Below, piece by piece: positions 15,087 to 19,802 of a stretch of 19,802 bases of DNA. Made by a program: the position numbers and the translations under genes. The stretch comes from JAICTV01 sp035634055. GTDB taxonomy: Bacteria; Planctomycetota; Phycisphaerae; Tepidisphaerales; Tepidisphaeraceae. The notes beneath the pieces are model-generated. The model was not told where the DNA came from and did not search any database. It saw only the letters and a list, made by a program, of their open reading frames with translations. The stretch's first letter is position 1. Each line of letters begins with the position of its first letter. The DNA is taken from positions 1-19,802 of the forward strand of contig DASQDR010000256.1 of assembly GCA_035634055.1 (NCBI GenBank), given 5' to 3'.

Positions 15087-16271
15087 TCATTGCCGCAGCT
15101 TCTTAATCGTCTCGGCGTCGACGCCGCGAAAGCGGAGCCGGCGCAGCTCGTCGACGGTGAGCAGCTCCTTGCCGGGCGAGGCGGCGGCGGCGGCGTACTC
15201 GGCGTCGACGCCGCTGAAGCGCAAGCTTCGCAGCTCGCCGGCGCTGAACCGATAGCCCGCCCTTCGCATCGCCACCGCGTACTCGGCGTCCACCCCGCCG
15301 AAGCGCAGGCTGCGCAGCTCGTCGGTGGTGAAGGCGTAGCCCGCGGCGCGCAGCTTCTCGGCGTACTCCGACGGGACGCCGCTGAAGCGCACGCTCCGCA
15401 GCTCGTCGACGCCGAGCTGGTACCCCGCACCGCGCCAGCCCGCGGCGTAGTCGGGGGCGACGCCGGAGAAGCGCAGGCTGCGCAGTTGATCGGCGGAGAA
15501 GTGGTAGTCGGCCTCGCGGTACTGCTTCGCCCAGGCGACCTCCACGCCGCTGAAGCGAAGGCTGCGCAGCTCGTCGGCGCTGAACGTGTAGCCTGCGTCG
15601 CGCATGCCGACGGCGTAGTCGGCGCTCACGCCGCTGAAGCGCAGCGAGAGCAGGTCGGCGACGGAGAAGGAACACCCCGCCCCGATCACCCGCCGGGCGA
15701 AATCCAGCCGCAGGTCCGCCAGCGCCAGCTCGAGCGCGTGCTGGGTCGAGATCGGCTCGCGCGCCAGCGTCGCGAGTTCCTTCACGTACGCCTCGCTCGC
15801 GTCGAAGCGCGCGTCGCCGCTGCCCTTGCCGTCCTGAAACTGCCCGGTGAAGCGAAGCGTCCCCGCCTCGCGGGCGAAGGAGCAATCAATCGGCCCGTCG
15901 CGCCCGGCGGCCATCGCCAGCTCGCCAAGATCGCTGGTGGGCATGGAGAAGTTGTGCCGCGACGTGGACCCTGGCGCGTCATGGGTGACGACCGAGACCT
16001 GCACCGCGCCGCCATCCCGCGGTCGGGCGATGGCGGCGTCCCATTGGCCCACCAGCGCCGCCGGCTGGCCGTCGGCGGGGCGCAGGTCGATCAGGTCAAT
16101 TCGCGGCCCCGTCCGCGCATCTTCCGCGATGCTGCCCGCGCCGCCGCCGCTCGCGCCGCCGCCCCGCGAGCGCGCGTCGCACCCGCCCCACGCGCCCCCC
16201 AGCGCAAGCGCCGCGACCATCGCGCACGTCAGATTGAACCGGAGCATCCCGCACGTCGCGCGCTCGCGCAT
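15087..16271 (-). CDS. Secreted 28-residue tandem-repeat protein
   Basis: A 394-residue exported protein. An N-terminal hydrophobic stretch (about 12-30, LTCAMVAALALGGAWGG) ends at Cys31; the context is lipobox-like but lacks the canonical L-A/S-G/A-C. Residues about 60-165 form a small domain (VGQWDAAIARP...GTLRFTGQFQDGKGSGDARF). From residue 200 six exact-length 28-residue repeats follow, with consensus Y-x-F-S-A-D-E-L-R-S-L-R-F-S-G-V then D-A-E-Y-A-x-x-M-R-x-A-G, preceded by one divergent unit and closed by a 27-residue one. The same type of repeat is known to me from the C-terminal half of M56/BlaR1-like peptidases, here without the peptidase. Function is unknown; a binding scaffold is likely. 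ATG 16271 has GGGAGG 5 nt upstream and a promoter at 16308-16334. Confidence 0.75.
   Translation of the reverse strand: MRERATCGMLRFNLTCAMVAALALGGAWGGCDARSRGGGASGGGAGSIAEDARTGPRIDLIDLRPADGQPAALVGQWDAAIARPRDGGAVQVSVVTHDAPGSTSRHNFSMPTSDLGELAMAAGRDGPIDCSFAREAGTLRFTGQFQDGKGSGDARFDASEAYVKELATLAREPISTQHALELALADLRLDFARRVIGAGCSFSVADLLSLRFSGVSADYAVGMRDAGYTFSADELRSLRFSGVEVAWAKQYREADYHFSADQLRSLRFSGVAPDYAAGWRGAGYQLGVDELRSVRFSGVPSEYAEKLRAAGYAFTTDELRSLRFGGVDAEYAVAMRRAGYRFSAGELRSLRFSGVDAEYAAAAASPGKELLTVDELRRLRFRGVDAETIKKLRQ
15171..15674 (-). repeat. Six 84-bp tandem coding repeats
   Basis: Six consecutive units of exactly 84 bp encode the 28-residue repeats of the secreted protein. The best conserved stretch on the plus strand is around GCTGAAGCG(C/A)AGGCTGCGC, recurring every 84 bp. 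The partial last unit continues to 15090. Such an array can gain or lose units by recombination without changing the frame. Confidence 0.8.
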
Positions 16272-16307
16272 CGCAGCCTCCCGTTGACCCGTTTGAAGTG
16301 CCGGCGA

Positions 16308-16334
16308 ATGATAACCGCCCGACCGTCCTGACAA
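16308..16334 (-). promoter_or_regulatory. Predicted promoter of the repeat-protein gene
   Basis: On the minus strand TTGTCA (16329-16334, five of six) and TATCAT (16308-16313, five of six) are separated by 15 bp, slightly short. Initiation near 16301 would give a leader of about 30 nt that contains the GGGAGG Shine-Dalgarno before ATG 16271. Confidence 0.45.
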
Positions 16335-16358
16335 CCATCCTGGCCGAAAGTTGGTGAC

Positions 16359-17078
16359 ATGGGCACGAACACCGCTCCCGCGACGCCGCGCCCGCGCACG
16401 ACGCGGGTGAAGATCTGCTGCATCGCCTCGATCGACGAGGCCCGGCTGGCAATCGCCTGCGGCGCCAGCGCGATCGGGCTGGTGTCGGCGATGCCGAGCG
16501 GGCCGGGGCCGATCGATGAGGGGTTGATCGCGGAGATCGCCGAGACGGTCCCGCCGGGGGTGGCGACGTTCCTGCTGACGTGCCAGACGTCGCCCGAGCG
16601 GATCGTCGAGCAACAGCGGCGGACGGGCGCCAACACCCTCCAGCTCTGCGACCGCCTCGCCCCCGCGCCCGCCGAGGCGACGCGCGCGTATGAGGTGCTG
16701 CGAGCGGCGATGCCCGGCGTCGCGCTCGTGCAGGTGATCCACGTGCGCGGGCGGGAATCAGTCGACGAAGCCTTGGCCATCGCCCCCCACGTGAACGCCC
16801 TGCTGCTGGACTCGGGGAACCAGGACCTCGCCGTCAAAGAGCTCGGCGGCACCGGGCGGGTACACGACTGGTCGCTCAGCGCGGAAATCGTGCGCGCCGC
16901 CAACCGCCCGGTCTTCCTCGCGGGCGGCCTGCGCCCGGACAACGCCGCCGCCGCCATCGAGACCGTCCGCCCTTACGGCCTCGACGTCTGCACCGGCCTG
17001 CGCACCAACGGCCGCCTGGACGAGGCGAAGGTGGAGGCGTTCATGAAGTCCGTCGCGCGCTCGGCGATGCCTCTTTGA
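16359..17078 (+). CDS. trpF: Phosphoribosylanthranilate isomerase homologue, KICC type
   Basis: A 239-residue (beta/alpha)8-barrel protein. TrpF isomerises N-(5-phosphoribosyl)anthranilate in tryptophan synthesis. The catalytic cysteine is kept as Cys20 in VKICCIAS, in place of the usual KICGIT, and the catalytic aspartate as Asp151 in ALLLDSGN. Phosphate-binding segments ELGGTGRVHDW (161-171) and VFLAGGLRPDN are present, with DVCTGLRTNGRLDEAKVEAF at the end. Differences from standard TrpF are the second Cys in the first motif, LQLCD instead of VQLHG, and SAMPSGPGPI instead of the SPR phosphate motif. I recall this variant as a separate subfamily that is annotated as TrpF; no other trp gene is present here, so the activity is likely but not certain. 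The first 16 residues are Pro/Thr-rich and the true start may be the GTG at 16407. No Shine-Dalgarno with normal spacing is seen. Confidence 0.75.
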   Translation: MGTNTAPATPRPRTTRVKICCIASIDEARLAIACGASAIGLVSAMPSGPGPIDEGLIAEIAETVPPGVATFLLTCQTSPERIVEQQRRTGANTLQLCDRLAPAPAEATRAYEVLRAAMPGVALVQVIHVRGRESVDEALAIAPHVNALLLDSGNQDLAVKELGGTGRVHDWSLSAEIVRAANRPVFLAGGLRPDNAAAAIETVRPYGLDVCTGLRTNGRLDEAKVEAFMKSVARSAMPL

Positions 17079-17103
17079 CATCTGACAAGCGACCCGTGAC
17101 AAC
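17076..17103 (+). repeat. Four TGACAnn-type heptads between trpF and the next gene
   Basis: TGACATC, TGACAAG, CGACCCG and TGACAAC follow each other without gaps. The first heptad contains the trpF stop codon TGA, and the run ends 9 bp before the ATG at 17113. It is short and degenerate, but the seven-base spacing is exact. Confidence 0.45.
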
Positions 17104-17112
17104 TCACCGCTC

Positions 17113-18321
17113 ATGAAGTACGCGATCATCATCCCCGACGGCGCGGCCGACGAACCGCTTGCGGAGCTGGGCGGCAAGACGCCGCTGGAGGCGGCGCGCA
17201 CGCCCAACATGGACCGCATCGCCGCCGAGGGGCGCGTCGGGCTGGTCCGGACGATTCCCGAGGGGTTCGAGAGCGGCAGCGACGTCGCGACCATGTGCCT
17301 GCTCGGCTACGACCCGCGGCAGTACCACACGGGCCGGGCGCCGCTGGAGGCGGCGGCGCAGAACATCCCGCTCGCGCCGACCGACTGGGTCTTCCGCTGC
17401 AACCTCGTCACGATCGTCGACGGCATCATGAAGGACCACTCCGCCGGCGGGATCTCCGACGCCGAGGCGCAGCAGCTCATTCGCGAGCTGGCCCGGCAGG
17501 TCGCCGCCGGCGGGCCGGGCGGGTTTGAGTTTTACACCGGCGTGAGCTACCGCAACCTGCTGGTCTACCGCGGCCACGAACCGTTCGAAGTCCAGACCAA
17601 GCCGCCGCACGAGATCCCCGACGAGCCGGCGCAGAAGTGGGTGCCGAAGGGGAAGGGATCGGAAATCCTGCGCGGGATCATGGACCGCTCGCGCGAGCTG
17701 TTCGAGCGGCACGAGATCAACGACGTTCGCCGGCAGACCGGGCACAACCCCGCGTCGCAGGTCTGGCTCTGGGGGCAGGGGCACGCGCCAAGCATGGCGA
17801 GCTTCAAGCAGAAGTTCGGCGTGGAGAAGGGCGCGATGATCACCGGCGTGGACCTGCTGCGCGGGCTGGCGGCGCTGCTGGGGTGGGACAACCTTGCGGT
17901 GGACGGGATGACCAGCTTCCACGACACGAATTACGTCGGCCAGGGCGAGGCGACCGCGGCCGCGCTCGATTCCTACGACATCGTCTTCTCGCACATCGAG
18001 GCGCCCGACGAGGCATCGCACCAGGCGGACTGGCAAACCAAGGTCGCCGCCATCGAGGCGATCGACGAGCACGTCGTCGGCCCGGTGCTGGCCAAGCTGC
18101 GGACGTTCGAAGAGTGGCGCATCCTGGTCATGCCCGACCACCCGACCAACATCGCCACCCGCAAGCACGGCTATGCCCCGACCCTCTTCGGCATGGCCGG
18201 CACGCGGGTGAAGTACCACCGCCCCGGCCCGTACACCGAGAAGCACGCGGCGGCGAGCGACCTGAAGATCGAGCGGGGGCACGAGCTGATGGAGTTCTTC
18301 CTCCGCAGCGGAAACACCTGA
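17113..18321 (+). CDS. apgM: ApgM-family phosphoglycerate mutase / proposed homoserine kinase
   Basis: A 402-residue cytoplasmic enzyme of the alkaline phosphatase superfamily, archaeal-type cofactor-independent phosphoglycerate mutase group. It starts MKYAIIIPDGAADEPL with metal-binding Asp9; the nucleophile is Ser56 in FESGSDVATMCLLGYDP; TGRAPLEAAAQNI and RCNLVTIVDGIMKDHSAGGI follow. Further metal ligands are in HIEAPDEASHQAD and VMPDHPTNIATRKHG near the C-terminus. Bacterial members of this group have been proposed as replacement homoserine kinases (ThrB function) where no GHMP-type enzyme exists; the sequence itself does not separate the two roles. hom lies 2.4 kb away and pgk at the left edge, so both roles have a neighbour. 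It begins 34 bp after trpF on the same strand and has no Shine-Dalgarno; cotranscription is likely. Confidence 0.88.
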   Translation: MKYAIIIPDGAADEPLAELGGKTPLEAARTPNMDRIAAEGRVGLVRTIPEGFESGSDVATMCLLGYDPRQYHTGRAPLEAAAQNIPLAPTDWVFRCNLVTIVDGIMKDHSAGGISDAEAQQLIRELARQVAAGGPGGFEFYTGVSYRNLLVYRGHEPFEVQTKPPHEIPDEPAQKWVPKGKGSEILRGIMDRSRELFERHEINDVRRQTGHNPASQVWLWGQGHAPSMASFKQKFGVEKGAMITGVDLLRGLAALLGWDNLAVDGMTSFHDTNYVGQGEATAAALDSYDIVFSHIEAPDEASHQADWQTKVAAIEAIDEHVVGPVLAKLRTFEEWRILVMPDHPTNIATRKHGYAPTLFGMAGTRVKYHRPGPYTEKHAAASDLKIERGHELMEFFLRSGNT

Positions 18322-18379
18322 CGCCCGCCAAAGCGCCTTGGCCCGCTTCGCCGCGGACAAGTCAGGCCGAACCGCCGCC

Positions 18380-18421
18380 GGCGCAGCACGCGGGGCGAAT
18401 CACGTGGGGCGCAGCACGCGA
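18380..18421 (+). repeat. Three tandem 14-bp repeats, iteron-like
   Basis: GGCGCAGCACGCGG (18380-18393), GGCGAATCACGTGG (18394-18407) and GGCGCAGCACGCGA (18408-18421) are head to tail. Units 1 and 3 differ at only the last base, and the middle one at four positions. The last base of the array is the first base of the AGGGA Shine-Dalgarno (18421-18425) of the next gene. Possible roles are binding sites for a regulator or a simple sequence duplication; nothing decides between them. Confidence 0.65.
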
Positions 18422-18431
18422 GGGAACGGTA

Positions 18432-19151
18432 GTGACCGAGCCGATCATCCTGCACGTCGATTACACCTTCGACGACCTGCGCGAGCTGAACGTGGCGCAC
18501 GCGAAGCGCGAGCGCGGGCGGCACTGGTGGGTGTCGGTCGTGGTGCTGGCGATGGTGATCGTCATCGTGGTGGTGCTCCCGCAGCTCAGCCGGGCGCTGG
18601 CGCCCCCCACCGCGCCCGCCCCGCCGCCGCCGGCCGCCAGCGCGACGCCGCTGCGCGACGTCTGCCTCCCGCTGCTGCCTTACGTGTTGATGCTGGTGAC
18701 CATCGTCGTGCTGGTGAAGGTGTACGCGCGGTCCGTCTACAAGCGCGCGTTCGACGAGCGAAACCCGCTCCAGCGGCGGCACGTGATCGAGCTGTCGCCG
18801 CGGGGCGTGACGTCCAGCGAGCCGCTGGCCCGGCACGAGTACGCGTGGGAAGCGTTCAACCGCTGGATCGAGTCGCCCAACCTGCTGCTGCTCTACCTGT
18901 CGCACAACATGATGCTGCCGCTGCCCAAGCGGGCGTTCGCGTCGCCGGAGGAAGTGGAGCGCTGCCGCGCGCTGCTGCGGGCGATGATCGACACGCCGCG
19001 CTCCGCGCGGCAGGCGTTCGAGGTGTTGCCGGCGCCGAGCGCCGCGCCATTGCCGGTGCCGCCGCTGCCGCTGCCGATCCCACCATTGCCCGCTGCGCCG
19101 TTGCCGGTGCCGCCGGTGCCGCCGGTGCCGCCGAAGGGCGACGGTGAATGA
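18432..19151 (+). CDS. YcxB-like membrane protein, first of a tandem pair
   Basis: A 239-residue membrane protein of the YcxB-like type, function unknown. The N-terminus ILHVDYTFDDLRELNVAHAK is cytoplasmic and precedes a transmembrane helix (about 33-54), a Pro-rich outer loop (APPTAPAPPPPAAS), and a second helix (about 77-96). The C-terminal domain has the family pattern RGVTSSEPLARHEYAWEAF followed by LPLPKRAFASPEEVERCRAL. A Pro/Val-rich tail (about 205-235) with repeated PLPVPP and PPVPPVPP ends the protein. The start is GTG at 18432, with AGGGA 6 nt upstream; earlier codons in the frame are antisense or in apgM. The next gene is a paralogue 76 bp downstream. Confidence 0.72.
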   Translation: MTEPIILHVDYTFDDLRELNVAHAKRERGRHWWVSVVVLAMVIVIVVVLPQLSRALAPPTAPAPPPPAASATPLRDVCLPLLPYVLMLVTIVVLVKVYARSVYKRAFDERNPLQRRHVIELSPRGVTSSEPLARHEYAWEAFNRWIESPNLLLLYLSHNMMLPLPKRAFASPEEVERCRALLRAMIDTPRSARQAFEVLPAPSAAPLPVPPLPLPIPPLPAAPLPVPPVPPVPPKGDGE

Positions 19152-19189
19152 GCCTGCGACCGCGCGTCGCTCGCTGTGGATGCGCACCG

Positions 19190-19219
19190 TTGGGCCGGCG
19201 CGGGCGGCGGGGGTATCCT
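19190..19219 (+). promoter_or_regulatory. Predicted promoter of the second YcxB-like gene, leaderless type
   Basis: TTGGGC (19190-19195), an 18-bp spacer and TATCCT (19214-19219) lie 8 nt before the ATG at 19228. The -35 match is weak. A start 7-9 nt after the -10 box would coincide with the ATG. No Shine-Dalgarno with normal spacing is present. Confidence 0.35.
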
Positions 19220-19227
19220 TGGCGGGC

Positions 19228-19802
19228 ATGACCGGCGAGTTCGCCTACACGATCCAGGACCTGAAGGAAGGGATGGCCGCGCACGCGCGGGCGCGGGCGC
19301 GGCGGTCGGACAACCCCATCGCCGCATCGGGGTGGCGGGCGAACCTGGTGTGGTACGCCGTCATCGCGGCGGTGGTGGCGGCCTTCTACTGGGGGAACCT
19401 GGTGCCGGTGCGCGGCGGCGCGGGGAACAGCCCGGCGATCATCCTGGCGGCCATCGCGGCGACGGTCGTGCTGCTCGCGCTCGTCTTCTGGTTCGCCGGG
19501 CGCGGGCGGGCGACACGCGACGAAGCGCCGGTCGAGCAGTACGTCGAGCCGGGAAACATCGGCGGCGCCCCCGGGCTGCGCGGGCTGGCGGGATGGGTGT
19601 TATTCGTCGGCCTGGCAGCCGCCATGCTCTACTACCTGAACCGTGGCCCCGGGCGCGCGGCGCCCGCCACGCCGCCGATCATTCCGCCGCCCGGGCAGTC
19701 GATGTGGGCGACGTTCCTGGTCCCGATGGCGCCGTGGCTGCTGATCTTCGCGATCGTTTGGGTCTTCATCTTCGTGCAGGTCCGGATGCGCTCGGCCAAG
19801 GC
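19228..19802 (+). CDS. YcxB-like membrane protein, second of the pair, truncated by window
   Basis: The open frame runs off the right edge after 191 codons. It starts MTGEFAYTIQDLKEGMAAHA, which parallels VDYTFDDLRELNVAHAK of the preceding gene, so the two are paralogues. Four transmembrane helices are visible (about residues 40-55, 70-88, 121-137 and 162-182), two more than in the neighbour. The third and fourth, separated by a Pro-rich loop (PATPPIIPPPGQS), correspond to the neighbour's two helices. The YcxB-type C-terminal domain would lie beyond the window. Function is unknown. Confidence 0.65.
   Translation, partial: MTGEFAYTIQDLKEGMAAHARARARRSDNPIAASGWRANLVWYAVIAAVVAAFYWGNLVPVRGGAGNSPAIILAAIAATVVLLALVFWFAGRGRATRDEAPVEQYVEPGNIGGAPGLRGLAGWVLFVGLAAAMLYYLNRGPGRAAPATPPIIPPPGQSMWATFLVPMAPWLLIFAIVWVFIFVQVRMRSAK

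Noticed and set aside
14750..15087. Plus-strand frames in the hom to repeat-protein gap
   Set aside because: They overlap the frameshifted minus-strand gene, which has a strong Shine-Dalgarno and coherent protein sequence.
18327..18342. GCCAA/TTGGC stem after the ApgM-like gene as a terminator
   Set aside because: It has only 5 bp of stem, no extension and no T-run.

Overview
The window looks like chromosome from a GC-rich planctomycete, most likely of the Phycisphaerae type. The evidence is a secreted protein ending in a Ca-binding dockerin-like pair (GDADLNGKINGDDYF and GDFDYNGRIDGDDYF) followed by a VPEP sorting tail, a small zinc-ribbon membrane protein (CRKCGYDV...CSECG), a bacterial eRF1-like (baeRF7) protein, and intergenic AACGAACCC repeats whose translations give NEPN / RTQF strings. 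No tRNA, rRNA, CRISPR array, insertion sequence, phage or recognisable defence island was found.

Layout. The left block (1-3884) is on the minus strand: the start of phosphoglycerate kinase (runs off the left edge), a DUF4442 thioesterase-like protein, a baeRF7 protein and an NCS2 purine permease. The middle block alternates strand gene by gene: a GT-C type membrane glycosyltransferase (+), an orphan LutB-like iron-sulfur protein (-), a methyltransferase/family 2 glycosyltransferase fusion (+), a secreted trypsin-like protease with dockerin and PEP-CTERM tail (-), a zinc-ribbon membrane protein (-), homoserine dehydrogenase (+), a frameshifted small gene (-) and a secreted 28-residue-repeat protein (-). 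The right block is on the plus strand: a KICC-type TrpF homologue, an ApgM/proposed homoserine kinase, and two tandem YcxB-like membrane proteins, the second cut by the right edge.

How the genes relate. Most genes appear monocistronic. hom and the ApgM-like gene lie about 2.4 kb apart and could supply consecutive steps of threonine synthesis if the latter is a homoserine kinase. The two glycosyltransferases suggest surface glycan or lipid-linked sugar metabolism. The remaining genes look like unrelated housekeeping and envelope functions.

The most interesting signals are not protein-coding. (1) Several genes without a Shine-Dalgarno have a TAnnnT box 5-10 nt before the ATG, as expected for leaderless transcripts, while genes with a clear Shine-Dalgarno have their promoter further upstream. 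(2) Intergenic DNA repeatedly shows seven-base periodicity: two large hairpins (2457-2559 and 13204-13278), a TGACAnn run (17076-17103) and a 3 x 14-bp tandem (18380-18421). (3) A single missing base breaks a small conserved-looking gene at about 14942.
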